Source: Bifidobacterium saguini DSM 23967 (GTDB taxonomy: Bacteria > Actinomycetota > Actinomycetes > Actinomycetales > Bifidobacteriaceae). Taken from it: a DNA stretch of 64,000 nucleotides. The notes beneath the pieces are model-generated. The model had not been told where the DNA came from, made no database searches, and was given only the letters and a program-made list of their open reading frames with translations. This document shows positions 8,574 to 17,571 of the stretch, piece after piece; the stretch's first letter is position 1; every line of letters starts with the position of its first letter. The position numbers were made by a program, and so were the translations under genes. The DNA is taken from positions 1-64,000 of the forward strand of contig NZ_JGZN01000004.1 of assembly GCF_000741715.1 (NCBI RefSeq). The letters are read 5' to 3'.

Positions 8574-9884
8574 ATGAGAACGAAGAGGATTTCCGCGGCC
8601 ATCGCCTTGGCGGCCGCGTCGGCGCTCACCCTGTCGGGATGCTCGATGGGAGCCCCGTCCGGCGGATCGCAGCAGGATGCGTCCGCAGGCGGCAAGCTGA
8701 CGGTGTGGATCATGCAGGGCGACCAGAGCGAGGACACCATCAAGGCGATCAACGAGCGATTCACCAAGGAGACGGGAGTCAAGGTCGATGTGCAGACCCA
8801 GGTGTGGGCCGACATCAACACGAAGGTGACGACCGCGCTGTCCACGGACACGCCGCCGGACGTGATCGATCTAGGCAACACGCAGGTCGCAGGGTTCGCC
8901 GTGAGCGGCGGCCTGCTGGATCTGACGGACAAGGCCGACGATATGAGGCAGGGACACACCTGGCTGTCCGGCCTTGAAGAGCCCGCCACCATCGACGGCA
9001 GACTGTACGGCATCCCCGCGCTGGGAGCCGCCGGCGCCGTGATCTACAACAAGAAGATGTGGTCCGCGGCAGGCATAGACAATCCGCCGAGCACGTACGA
9101 GGAGCTTGAGACCGATCTCCAGAAGCTCCGGGATGCGAACACCGACAAGGACTTCTCCCCGTTCTACATGCCCGGACGTGATTGGAAGTCGGCGGCACGG
9201 TGGATCTGGGACGCGGGCGGCGACTTCGCCGAACAGCAGTCGGACGGAACCTGGAAGAGCACCTTGTCAAGCGACGCCTCGCTCAAGGGCATCGACCAAT
9301 GGCTGGAATTCCAGCACAAGTGGTCCTCCGAGGCGTCCCGCTCGCTGGATACCGGCAACCCCGACTTCAGCCAGCTGCTGGCCGAGGGCAAGACCGGTGC
9401 GATCCTGAACAACAGCGCCGGCATCCGCACAATCCAGCAGTACAACCCCGACCTCACGACCGACGATCTGGGATCGTTCCCCATGCCCGGCGCCAGCGGC
9501 AAGCTCCAGCCGGCGATGATGGCCGGTTCGGTGTGGGGCGTCGCGCAGAAGAGCAAGCGTCAGGAGCTGGCGCTCAAGTGGATCAAGATCGCCGCGAGCC
9601 CCGAGATCCAGAAGGACTACGTGTTCGCCAAGGACGGATGGATGCCCAATTACGTCGAAGGCCTCGACGAGGTCATGAAGTCCGCGGACTTCCCGTCCTA
9701 CCTGACCGGCTTCTTCGAGTCGGCGAAGGACACCAAGGCCACGCCGGCGTCACCGCAATGGCTGACCATCGAGAACGACAGCTCCCTGAACTGCTTCGGT
9801 GACATCGCCACCGGCGCGACCACGGCCAAGGCCGCGGCCAAGTCGTTCGACGAGCATGCTAACTCCCTGTACGCGAAGAAGTAG
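8574..9884 (+). CDS. Lipoprotein sugar ABC solute-binding protein
   Basis: A 436-residue protein with a signal peptide ending in the lipobox LSGC (about 20-23). The mature N-terminus, KLTVWIMQGDQSEDTIKAIN, and the central RLYGIPALGAAGAVIYNKKMW block fit solute-binding family 1 for oligosaccharides. Start: ATG at 8574 with AGGAAAAGGAA; the frame is open further upstream but without a signal sequence. It is followed after 10 bp by two permease genes, so it is the cognate receptor of this importer. No ATPase gene is present; bifidobacterial sugar importers usually share an MsmK-type ATPase encoded elsewhere (family knowledge). Confidence 0.9.
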   Translation: MRTKRISAAIALAAASALTLSGCSMGAPSGGSQQDASAGGKLTVWIMQGDQSEDTIKAINERFTKETGVKVDVQTQVWADINTKVTTALSTDTPPDVIDLGNTQVAGFAVSGGLLDLTDKADDMRQGHTWLSGLEEPATIDGRLYGIPALGAAGAVIYNKKMWSAAGIDNPPSTYEELETDLQKLRDANTDKDFSPFYMPGRDWKSAARWIWDAGGDFAEQQSDGTWKSTLSSDASLKGIDQWLEFQHKWSSEASRSLDTGNPDFSQLLAEGKTGAILNNSAGIRTIQQYNPDLTTDDLGSFPMPGASGKLQPAMMAGSVWGVAQKSKRQELALKWIKIAASPEIQKDYVFAKDGWMPNYVEGLDEVMKSADFPSYLTGFFESAKDTKATPASPQWLTIENDSSLNCFGDIATGATTAKAAAKSFDEHANSLYAKK

Positions 9885-9894
9885 GGGCGGCGTG

Positions 9895-10830
9895 ATGAGC
9901 AATGCGCAATCGACGGCTGCCGCCGTCCCCGTGGTGAAGCGGCGTCGCAATCTGACGCCGCTGTGGCTGCTGACGCCCGCTGGCGTGATCATCGTCGCGC
10001 TGGTCGTGGTGCCGTTGGTCTTCCTGGTCTTCACGTCGTTCACGGACTTCAACCAGAAGACCCTGTTCACGGGCTCGTTCAACATCGTCGGGTTCGACCA
10101 GTACGAGAACGTGCTGACTGACCCGGAGTTCTACAAGTCGCTGGCCCGCACGTTCGGGTTCGCTGCCGCGCTCGTGGCCGGCAGCGTGCTGATCGGCATG
10201 GGCGTGGCCCAGCTGATGACCAAATTGGGGCCGGTGATGCGCTGGCTGGTCACGTTCGTGCTGATCTTCGCGTGGGCCATGCCGAACGTGGCCTCGTCGG
10301 TGGTGTGGAAGTGGCTGTTCCAGCCGGGGTACGGCGTGGTCAACTGGCTGCTGACCCAGACCCATTTGTTCGGGGACGTGACGAACCTGTCGTGGACCGA
10401 CAACACGTGGCTCGCGTTTCTGGAGATCTGGCTGCTGGTCGTCTGGCAGGCCGTCCCGTACATCGCGATCAACCTGTACGCGGCGACCACGCAGGTGGAC
10501 AAGTCCTGCCTTGAGGCGGCCCAATTGGATGGCTACTCGAAGCTGCGCTGCTACTGGCAGATCACCGTGCCGCTGATCAAGCCGAGCCTGATGGTCATCA
10601 CGATGCTGTCGGTGATCTGGGACTTCAACGTGTTCAACCAGATCTGGCTCGTCTCCCAGGGAGGCCCGCGCGAGACGACCGCGACGATCGGCATCTTCAC
10701 CTACAAGAAGGCGTTCGTGTCGTTCGACATCGGCACCGGCGCCGCCGCGAGCGTGCTGGTCACGCTCATCCTGCTCGCCCTGACGAGCGTGTACATCCGC
10801 TACCTGCTCAAATCCGGGGAGGACCTGTGA
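9895..10830 (+). CDS. Sugar ABC transporter permease, MalF type
   Basis: A 311-residue membrane protein with six hydrophobic segments and the inner-membrane EAA loop EAAQLDGYSKLRCYWQITVP (about 202-221) that contacts the ATPase. The first helix follows a short basic N-terminus (VVKRRRNLTPLW). The start is the ATG at 9895; the longer frame from 9799 overlaps the binding-protein gene. Its last codon overlaps the GTG start of the second permease, so the pair is translationally coupled. Confidence 0.92.
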   Translation: MSNAQSTAAAVPVVKRRRNLTPLWLLTPAGVIIVALVVVPLVFLVFTSFTDFNQKTLFTGSFNIVGFDQYENVLTDPEFYKSLARTFGFAAALVAGSVLIGMGVAQLMTKLGPVMRWLVTFVLIFAWAMPNVASSVVWKWLFQPGYGVVNWLLTQTHLFGDVTNLSWTDNTWLAFLEIWLLVVWQAVPYIAINLYAATTQVDKSCLEAAQLDGYSKLRCYWQITVPLIKPSLMVITMLSVIWDFNVFNQIWLVSQGGPRETTATIGIFTYKKAFVSFDIGTGAAASVLVTLILLALTSVYIRYLLKSGEDL

Positions 10831-11705
10831 CCATGAATAGGGCAACCGCAAACCACGGCGTCGCGCCGCGCGCCAAGCGGAGCGCATCGGCCGAGCTGCG
10901 CCGCATCGGCACGATCGTGCTGGCCGTCGCGTTCTGCATCGTGTGGATCTTCCCGGTCTACTGGATGTTCGTCACGTCGATCAAGCCGCGCAACCAGATC
11001 ATGACCGCGACTCCCGTGTTCTGGCCCGCGAAGCTGTCGATCGACAACTTCATGGTGGCCGTCACCCAGACCTCGTTCCTGACGAACCTGAAGAACAGCG
11101 TGATCGTGACCGCCGTGTCGATCGTCCTGTCGATCGTCCTCGCGTTCTTCGCGTGCGCGGCCCTGACCCTCTACCGGTTCCGCGGCCGCAAGGCGATCAT
11201 GGTGTTCGTGCTGGCCATCCAGATGACCTCGGGCGGCATCATCCCGCAGTTCATCATCTTCAACCAGTTCGGCCTGCTCAACAAGTACAGCGGCCTGATC
11301 CTCGCGTACATCGCCATGGTCCTGCCGTTCGCGATCTGGAACATGCGCGGCTTCTTCCTGAACATCCCGAAGGACATCTTCGAGTCCGCGGCCGTCGAGG
11401 GGGCCAACGACTGGCAGATCCTGTGGAAGATCACCTTCCCCTTGGCCGCGCCCGGCATCGTGTCCACGTCCGTGTTCGCGTTCATCAACGCCTGGAACGA
11501 CTACATGACCGCCTACACGTTCATGAAGGATCAGTCGAAGTACACGCTGCCCGTGTGGCTCTCCTCGTTCTCCACGCCCACCATGGGCACCGACTTCGGC
11601 GGGCAGATGGCCGCATCCGTCATCTTCTCCCTGCCCGTCGTGATCTTCTTCATGATCATTCAAAGGAACATCATGAAGGGCGTGACCACCGGAGCCGTCA
11701 AATAA
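10827..11705 (+). CDS. Sugar ABC transporter permease, MalG type
   Basis: A 292-residue permease with six membrane segments and the EAA-type loop FESAAVEGANDWQILWKITF. GTG at 10827 overlaps the previous stop by four bases; an ATG two codons later (10833) is the alternative, and GGGGAGG upstream can serve either. With the preceding MalF-type subunit it forms the channel of a carbohydrate importer. It ends 133 bp before the GH20 gene, with a strong hairpin between them. Confidence 0.92.
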   Translation: MTMNRATANHGVAPRAKRSASAELRRIGTIVLAVAFCIVWIFPVYWMFVTSIKPRNQIMTATPVFWPAKLSIDNFMVAVTQTSFLTNLKNSVIVTAVSIVLSIVLAFFACAALTLYRFRGRKAIMVFVLAIQMTSGGIIPQFIIFNQFGLLNKYSGLILAYIAMVLPFAIWNMRGFFLNIPKDIFESAAVEGANDWQILWKITFPLAAPGIVSTSVFAFINAWNDYMTAYTFMKDQSKYTLPVWLSSFSTPTMGTDFGGQMAASVIFSLPVVIFFMIIQRNIMKGVTTGAVK

Positions 11706-11731
11706 CCCAAACGGGGCGATAAACAATGCGT

Positions 11732-11771
11732 GCGGCGCCGGGACCATTTCTGCGAGTGGTTCCGGCGCCGC
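11732..11771. terminator. G+C-rich hairpin between permease and GH20 genes
   Basis: Fifteen-base arms (11732-11746, 11757-11771) pair with one mismatch. There is no T-run. It probably lowers read-through into the GH20 gene or protects the upstream mRNA 3' end. Confidence 0.5.
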
Positions 11772-11837
11772 GCGTTATCTCGGAACCCCAAACGCAATAT
11801 ACCGCAATCAAAGGTGAACCACTGAGAAAGGACTTCC

Positions 11838-13874
11838 ATGAGCGATCAAGCAACCCTGAAGGGATGGACCATCATTCCTATGCCGCAGACCGTACAGCAC
11901 AAGGCGGGCGTCTCACTGCTGCCGATGTGCGGCCGAGTCAACGAGCCACGTACGTTCGGAGACGAACGGCAGGTACTCGCAACACAACTTGCCGACGACA
12001 TCCGTGCGGTTACGGGATTGGAATGGGACATCGCCACGGGTGACCGTTGGCCTGGATTCATCACATTGACGACATTGGACGATCTCCGTGCGCGTCCGTC
12101 CGGCGCGTACACGCTCGACATCACCAAGGACGGCGTGACCGTCGCGGGAGCCGACTTCGAGGGTGTGCGCAACGGCGTGCAGACCCTGCGCCAGCTCATC
12201 CGCCAATGCGGCGCCGCCCTGCCCTGCCTGCACATCGAAGACCAGCCCGCCTTCGAAACGCGCGGCTACTACCTCGACGTCACCCGCGGGCGCGTCCCCA
12301 CCCTCGACTGGCTCAAACACTGGGCCGACAAACTCTGCCTGTACCGGTACAACCAGCTCCAGCTCTACGTCGAACACACCTTCCGCTTCGACGGGATGAG
12401 CGAGACCTGGCGCGGCTCCAGCCCGCTCGCGCCGCGCGACATCCTCGAATTCGACGACTACTGCGCCGAACGGGGCATCGAGCTCGTGCCGTCCGTCTCC
12501 ACGTTCGGGCACCTCTACATGGCCCTGCGCACGCAATCCCTGCGCGACCTCGGCGAATTCCCCGAGACCGCCGACGAGCCGTTCGGATTCATCGACCGCA
12601 TGCGCCACCACACGCTCAACATCAGCGACGACCACGCATTCGACCTCTCGTGCCGGCTCATCGACGACTACCTGCAATTGTTCCGCTCGGACAAGTTCAA
12701 CATCTGCGCCGACGAGACCTTCGACCTCGGCAAGGGCCGCTCCAAACCCCTCGCCGAAAAGGTCGGGGTCGCGGCCATGTACGCCGACTACGTCACCCGC
12801 CTGTGCCGCCACCTCGAAACCCAAGGCAAACAGCCGATGATGTGGGGCGACATCGCCCTCGAACACCCCGAAATCCTGGAACGGCTCCCCGAGACCGTCA
12901 CCCTGCTCAACTGGCAGTACGACCCGCAGGTCACCGACGAGAAAATCCGCACCGTCGCCGAATCCGGCGCCACGCAAATCGTCTGCCCGGCCGTATGGTG
13001 CTGGAACGCGCTCCTGCCGCGCATCGACGACGCCTGGAACAACATCACCCGCATGGCCCGCTACGGCACGCAATACGGCGCGCAGGGCATGCTCGTCACC
13101 GACTGGGGCGACCTCGGCCACGTCAACGACCCGCGCATGGCCATCCCCGGCATGATCATCGGCGCACAGGAATCATGGAACCCCGGACGCATCCCCGACG
13201 AAACCGACATGCTCCGCCGCATCTCCCGACTTGAATACCACGACGCCAGCGGCGAACTGCTTGATATCCTCACCCATGCCAGTCATGCGGCCAGCTTCGA
13301 ATGGAACCATCTGATCACATGGCTGGAACTTGATGACGGACGGGGCGGCGTCAACACCGGGGTCCTGCAAACCATCCCAGGACTGCTGCCGGAAGACGAA
13401 CGACCGGACGACGTGGTCCGCGCCCTTCAGGACGGAAGCCAGGCACCGTCACTTACGGAATCCCGACGGATACTGCTCCGCTATCTGAAACATCACGTCA
13501 CGCTCGGCGAAACCGCAGATCACCTTCTACAGACCAGTGCCCGTCGAATCTCCGCAATCGCCGCGACCTCAGGACCTTGGACCAACGGGGATGCCGCTGC
13601 ATTTCGCGTAGCCATCGAGGGGCAGCGACTTCTGAATCGAGTTGGTCTCCGACTCGCGTCCGAGACCGGGGTCATTGGCACTGTGCAATCAGGTGAGGCG
13701 ATTCAGCATGACGACGCGGCGAACCTTGCCGAAGCATTGGAGATCTGGATGGAGGCGTATGCGGCGCAATGGGGTATGACCAGCCGCGACTCCGAACTGC
13801 ACAGACTGCAGGAAGTCGTTTTCCGGGTTGCTGAGCACCTGCGCTCAGCGAACGGAGCACGAAGCGTACTATGA
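11838..13874 (+). CDS. GH20-type beta-N-acetylhexosaminidase, cytoplasmic
   Basis: A 678-residue protein with no signal peptide. An N-terminal GH20b-like domain (about 10-130, ending GVRNGVQTLRQLIRQ) precedes a TIM barrel that starts at ETRGYYLDVTRGRVPTLDWL. The acidic pair at NICADETFDLG stands where GH20 enzymes have the catalytic Asp-Glu of HxGGDE, so the catalytic pair is kept though the surrounding motif is variant. It should cleave terminal beta-GlcNAc or GalNAc from imported oligosaccharides inside the cell. GAGAAAGGA precedes the ATG. It closes the importer cluster. Sulfated or otherwise substituted HexNAc substrates cannot be excluded. Confidence 0.8.
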   Translation: MSDQATLKGWTIIPMPQTVQHKAGVSLLPMCGRVNEPRTFGDERQVLATQLADDIRAVTGLEWDIATGDRWPGFITLTTLDDLRARPSGAYTLDITKDGVTVAGADFEGVRNGVQTLRQLIRQCGAALPCLHIEDQPAFETRGYYLDVTRGRVPTLDWLKHWADKLCLYRYNQLQLYVEHTFRFDGMSETWRGSSPLAPRDILEFDDYCAERGIELVPSVSTFGHLYMALRTQSLRDLGEFPETADEPFGFIDRMRHHTLNISDDHAFDLSCRLIDDYLQLFRSDKFNICADETFDLGKGRSKPLAEKVGVAAMYADYVTRLCRHLETQGKQPMMWGDIALEHPEILERLPETVTLLNWQYDPQVTDEKIRTVAESGATQIVCPAVWCWNALLPRIDDAWNNITRMARYGTQYGAQGMLVTDWGDLGHVNDPRMAIPGMIIGAQESWNPGRIPDETDMLRRISRLEYHDASGELLDILTHASHAASFEWNHLITWLELDDGRGGVNTGVLQTIPGLLPEDERPDDVVRALQDGSQAPSLTESRRILLRYLKHHVTLGETADHLLQTSARRISAIAATSGPWTNGDAAAFRVAIEGQRLLNRVGLRLASETGVIGTVQSGEAIQHDDAANLAEALEIWMEAYAAQWGMTSRDSELHRLQEVVFRVAEHLRSANGARSVL

Positions 13875-13944
13875 GCAGCAGCGTTTCGTGAGAGGAGTCT
13901 TCATGCTACACCCAACCGATTCCTGAGCAACTAGTACCAGTACG

Positions 13945-13987
13945 CATTGGTGGTCTTGTCCGGCACGAGAGACCAAGGCCACCAATG
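13945..13987. terminator. Hairpin after GH20 gene
   Basis: CATTGGTGGTCTTG (13945-13958) pairs with CAAGGCCACCAATG (13974-13987) with one mismatch, in the 178-bp gap before the response regulator. No T-run follows; probable terminator or processing element. Confidence 0.45.
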
Positions 13988-14052
13988 TCGCCGACTTGAA
14001 ACCAAACGCTTACGACGCCACCACACTTGGCCGTATCACGGATGATTGAGCA

Positions 14053-14718
14053 ATGTATCTAGGGAAACGAATCAGAATCGCCATTGTCGATAACGACAAA
14101 CTCACGCTTGGCATGATGAAACTTATGGTTAAGCAGCTGCTGCCGTTCGCCGAAATATATTGGACGGCGGCGAAAGGCAAAACGGCCATAGACAAATGCC
14201 TAGATAAGAAAACGCAGCCTGACGTTCTGCTGGTGGACATGTCCCTGGAAGACATGACCGGTTATGAGGTATGTCGGGCCATCCGTTCCAAAACACCGCA
14301 GATTGTGCTGATCGGCATAACCGCTTTCTCCTTGGAACGATATTATGTGCAGGCCTTGGAAAACGGGGCCGCGTGCTTGATGGATAAGGCGCAGGTGCGT
14401 GACGTCTGCCAAGCCCTGTGCCTGTTGGCTAACGGACAATCACCTCATGTGAAATACGAGTCATCGGAAACCGCACAGGAAGCCTATGCAAGATTGTCCA
14501 GAGAGGACAATCCGGAGCATCGATACAAAAACCTCACCAGAAGAGAGGAAGAGGTCATGAATCTGTGCGCGCTAGGATATACATCAAAGGAAATAGGAGC
14601 AAAGCTCAGTATAGGAGAACCGACCGTAAAGACATACATCAAACGGGTAGTCGAGAAAATAGGTGCCAAGAACCGAACGCAAGCAGTAATCCGTTGGCTT
14701 GAAATGAAGGAAGAATGA
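14053..14718 (+). CDS. NarL/LuxR-type response regulator
   Basis: A 221-residue protein. Receiver domain about 7-120 with acidic pocket D13/D15, phospho-acceptor D62 (LLVDMSLEDMTG) and K102-region helix. C-terminal LuxR helix-turn-helix about 155-217 (LTRREEEVMNLCALGYTSKEI). The ribosome site before the ATG at 14053 is weak. It overlaps the histidine-kinase gene by four bases (ATGA). The nearest candidate target is the small peptide gene at 15864-16031 on the opposite strand. Confidence 0.92.
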   Translation: MYLGKRIRIAIVDNDKLTLGMMKLMVKQLLPFAEIYWTAAKGKTAIDKCLDKKTQPDVLLVDMSLEDMTGYEVCRAIRSKTPQIVLIGITAFSLERYYVQALENGAACLMDKAQVRDVCQALCLLANGQSPHVKYESSETAQEAYARLSREDNPEHRYKNLTRREEEVMNLCALGYTSKEIGAKLSIGEPTVKTYIKRVVEKIGAKNRTQAVIRWLEMKEE

Positions 14719-15893
14719 AAGACAGGCGCGGAGCATTCATCGCTTATATAAGTCGAAATTCCACATACATCCGCTATCTTCTTCCTGCGATCAGCATTAT
14801 CCTTACGCTGGCGGAAACCTGGTCCTATCCACCAAACAGCGCAATGACCGGCCTGCTGGTCATTGTTCATATAGGCGCACTTGCGTTAATGGCATTTCGA
14901 CCGATGCTGGGTGCCAATATAGTCGTGGTTTCCTTTCTTATATGCTGCCTTATACCGGATGACAGTGGGCCGAGTTTCCTGTGGGGAATCTGGCTGGCAT
15001 TGGCCTATGCGGGGCTATATGTCCAACCTCCATACGGGGCGATTTACCCGCTGGCGGTATCCGCAGTGCGCATGTGGAGATTCGACGAGACCGGCACTCC
15101 GGTCAGTGAATACGTCATGCTGCTGTTCATCATGTTTTTGGTTTTCTTCGCTGGGCGAGCCGTTTCATGGAGTAATCTGGCGAATCAGGCCGAACAGGAT
15201 AAACTGAGGGTCGAGAAAATGCAGCAGCATCTTGCAATGATCCGAAAGGAGAACATCGCCGCCAGCCAGATTCATGATTCCGTTACCGGAAACCTCACCT
15301 ATATGGCAATATTGCTAGACAGGAAATCCCTGAGTCACGAAAACGTCTTCACCGAAACGGAAGTCACGGAACTTCGCACAATGCTCGTCAAGACATTGGG
15401 AGAAGTTCGAAGCGCTATCAACTTAATGAATGGCGATGATGCAGAACACATGAACGACATGAATGCATCTTGTGCAAGTCAGATTCAAACCATTGCGGAA
15501 CAAGGAGACAGAACCTTGGCGAAGCTTGGTTTTTCAGGAAGGACACGTTTGTCTTCGAACCTTCCGGAAAGCATCAATGATGATTGCTCACGCGAAATAG
15601 TGTCGTTGCTGCAGGAGCTATATACGAATACCGCCGCCCACGCAAAGCCGAACGGGGAATACTACATCTCCGTCAACTTCCACGATTCATCCATCCATAT
15701 CGATCAGGTCAACGATGTGTCGGACGATAACCTGTTTCCCGATAAGCCGGCATCACGCAATGGTTTGAAGCTGCATATCGAGCGTATACGGTCTTTGGGC
15801 GGCGATTCGAGAATTTCCACTGAAGACGGGACCTGGCAGCTCCACGTCAGAATTCCCCTCGAATCAGCTTCCGATATGGCAGATCCAGTATAG
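14715..15893 (+). CDS. HisKA_3-type sensor histidine kinase
   Basis: A 392-residue protein. About five or six hydrophobic segments in residues 20-155 are followed by a coiled linker and a DHp domain with H187 in QIHDSVTGNLTYM (HisKA_3 pattern). The ATPase domain has the N-box ELYTNTAAHAKP near 297 but a poor G-box, as in many peptide-sensing NarL-family partners. GAAGGAAG precedes the start, which overlaps the response regulator stop. Its last 30 bases overlap, antisense, the end of a 55-residue secreted-peptide gene, which makes peptide sensing a testable idea. Confidence 0.88.
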   Translation: MKDRRGAFIAYISRNSTYIRYLLPAISIILTLAETWSYPPNSAMTGLLVIVHIGALALMAFRPMLGANIVVVSFLICCLIPDDSGPSFLWGIWLALAYAGLYVQPPYGAIYPLAVSAVRMWRFDETGTPVSEYVMLLFIMFLVFFAGRAVSWSNLANQAEQDKLRVEKMQQHLAMIRKENIAASQIHDSVTGNLTYMAILLDRKSLSHENVFTETEVTELRTMLVKTLGEVRSAINLMNGDDAEHMNDMNASCASQIQTIAEQGDRTLAKLGFSGRTRLSSNLPESINDDCSREIVSLLQELYTNTAAHAKPNGEYYISVNFHDSSIHIDQVNDVSDDNLFPDKPASRNGLKLHIERIRSLGGDSRISTEDGTWQLHVRIPLESASDMADPV

Positions 15894-16031
15894 TGGCGGC
15901 GGGCAACCCGGATAGATACGGGTGCTTGCTGTGGAGACGGATTCCCATTGGCTTGTGGAACCAGCTCCTGCAGGAGGAGCGCCTGACGTCACCAATGATA
16001 TAAGAATCAACACAGAGGCAATTACTTTCAT
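15864..16031 (-). CDS. Small secreted peptide precursor, 55 aa, two Cys
   Basis: Not recognised as a known family. The ATG at 16031 is preceded by GGAAAGGA at good spacing. The product starts MKVIASVLILISLVTSG, a signal-peptide-like stretch with AGAG as a possible cleavage site near 21-24. The rest is about 32 residues, Ser/Thr rich, ending with CPPPLYWIC (43-51) and HIGS. The two Cys could close a nine-residue ring by disulfide. The gene overlaps the 3' end of the histidine kinase antisense by 30 bp. A TGTCAT-N7-ATGACA inverted repeat lies 67 bp upstream. A pheromone, bacteriocin-like or small secreted function are all possible; only the coding evidence is firm. Confidence 0.6.
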   Translation of the reverse strand: MKVIASVLILISLVTSGAPPAGAGSTSQWESVSTASTRIYPGCPPPLYWICHIGS

Positions 16032-16097
16032 GACTGTCCTTTCCGTGATGTGCAGTATCGCATAATCACGAGGTTCGTTGCTCCACCATCAATGTTT

Positions 16098-16116
16098 TGT
16101 CATCTATCGCATGACA
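16098..16116. promoter_or_regulatory. Inverted repeat upstream of secreted-peptide gene
   Basis: TGTCAT-N7-ATGACA lies 67 bp upstream of the small peptide start. Its left half reads TGTCATCTAT, the same as the half-site of the palindrome at 2727-2746. It is a candidate operator, weaker on the right half. Confidence 0.45.
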
Positions 16117-16227
16117 TTCCCCGGAGCTATCGGATTCTGACCTCATCAATGGTCGTATTCGTGTAGACGTGGGGTCCGTCAAATCAATCGGACGCCCACG
16201 CCTGCTCGCTACTTTCTTACTGGATGG

Positions 16228-17484
16228 TTATTCGTCCATGAATTCCTGAGCCAGATGGTCAACGATCTGGCTCTGATGCTCCACTACGGTGAGCTGATAA
16301 TACCGTATGGCGACTTTCTCACTGGTGTGTCCCAGCTCGTTCATGACTTCACGAAGTGTTCCCCCTCGCAGCATCAGCAATGTCGCGTGGCTTGCCCGCA
16401 GTCCCTGAAATGTCAGATCAGGCCGCCCTGCTTTCACGCGAGCTTTGGCGAATTGCTCCTCCAGAGTGGTTTGGGACATTATCCTCGCCCTTCGTGGGAC
16501 GAATACCGGTGAATCCGGCAGGCGCATGTCGCAGTAATCATGAAGATGCTGACGAATCATCGACATGAGGGCATCTGGTATATGCACGTTCCTTATACTC
16601 GACTCCGTTTTCGTTCTGCTATACCGGATTTCTCCACGATCCATACTGCCGCGGTTTACGGAGTGTCGGACATGCAACGTCTGACCATCAAGATCTATAT
16701 CTTTGACACGAAGACCGCATAGTTCCCCGCATCGCAACCCTCCGACCAAAGTCGAGAGGAAGACCGACAACCTTGTGTATTCCGGCATGGCCTGCGCCAG
16801 CAAAGTCAGTTCGCGAGGCGTCACCGGTGACACGTCGATACGCGATGATCGCGGTGCGGGAGGTATGGGAAAAATGAATGGATTGAATTGAAGCAATGGT
16901 GCCGTTCCGTCTAGTCCGGGCTTTGTCGCGGATTCGAGAATCGCTTTGAATCGCATGCAGGAACGGCGGAAGGCCCATTGCCCTTCTGGATGCGGTTTGT
17001 CATACCATGCCTTGATTTTCAGGGGTGTGATTTCCGAGAGGCGGAGTGACTCAAAATCCGTGATGAAATGCCGGATGTCTAATTTGAGGTTCCTGCGTGT
17101 CCCTCCGGCTATCTCTCCGCCATTCGGGAGCTTGTAGTTTGATTCCCATTGCGCCACATAATCGCGGAACAGGATATGACGCTGCTCCTGTTCCTTGAAC
17201 TCCTTCAGCTTGTCTTTTTTTCGTTGGGTCGGGTGCTTCCATTCAGCTATACCTTTATTGTGCAGATCTACCAGATGTTTCTCTTCTTCGAGCCATGTTC
17301 TGGCATCTAGTTCCTGCCAGGGTTTGAACTGTCGTTGCACTCGTTTCCCCGGGGCAATCGGGTTCGGGTAGCGAACTTGCCAGGCAATGATTCCTCCGTT
17401 CTCATCAAAACGTGGTATGACCGTTCCCCATGTGCTTCGCGGCTTTTTCATTTGGTTTTTCTTGGGATGCCTATTCCTGGGCAT
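16228..17484 (-). CDS. Tyrosine integrase (phage/ICE type)
   Basis: A 418-residue site-specific recombinase. The N-terminal arm-binding/SAM-like region is followed by the catalytic domain with Arg in GGLRCGELCGL, Lys in TKTESS, the RASHATLL box, LGHTSEKVA and the nucleophile Tyr in RYYQL. The frame is open to 17631, but AAGGGGGA stands before the ATG at 17484 (MPRNRHPK), which also gives the same length as the second integrase. Its A+T content is higher than the paralogue at 19453. A terminator-like hairpin lies directly upstream, so expression may depend on read-through. Confidence 0.9.
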   Translation of the reverse strand: MPRNRHPKKNQMKKPRSTWGTVIPRFDENGGIIAWQVRYPNPIAPGKRVQRQFKPWQELDARTWLEEEKHLVDLHNKGIAEWKHPTQRKKDKLKEFKEQEQRHILFRDYVAQWESNYKLPNGGEIAGGTRRNLKLDIRHFITDFESLRLSEITPLKIKAWYDKPHPEGQWAFRRSCMRFKAILESATKPGLDGTAPLLQFNPFIFPIPPAPRSSRIDVSPVTPRELTLLAQAMPEYTRLSVFLSTLVGGLRCGELCGLRVKDIDLDGQTLHVRHSVNRGSMDRGEIRYSRTKTESSIRNVHIPDALMSMIRQHLHDYCDMRLPDSPVFVPRRARIMSQTTLEEQFAKARVKAGRPDLTFQGLRASHATLLMLRGGTLREVMNELGHTSEKVAIRYYQLTVVEHQSQIVDHLAQEFMDE

Positions 17485-17504
17485 GAAATCCCCCTTGATA
17501 GCAA

Positions 17505-17529
17505 AAAGGCGCACCGTGTGTGCGCCTTT
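17505..17529. terminator. Terminator-like hairpin upstream of integrase
   Basis: AAAGGCGCAC (17505-17514) and GTGCGCCTTT (17520-17529) pair around a 5-nt loop. Read leftward the right-hand A-run becomes a TTTTT tail, a good intrinsic terminator only about 20 bp before the integrase start codon. Confidence 0.65.
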
Positions 17530-17571
17530 CGGGAGATTGAAGTCAAATGATGCCGGAGAGGAGGAGTTCGC

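Noticed and set aside
11913..13121. 402-residue minus-strand frame opposite the GH20 gene
   Set aside because: Val/Glu/Gly-rich shadow with no motif; the plus strand encodes a clear enzyme.
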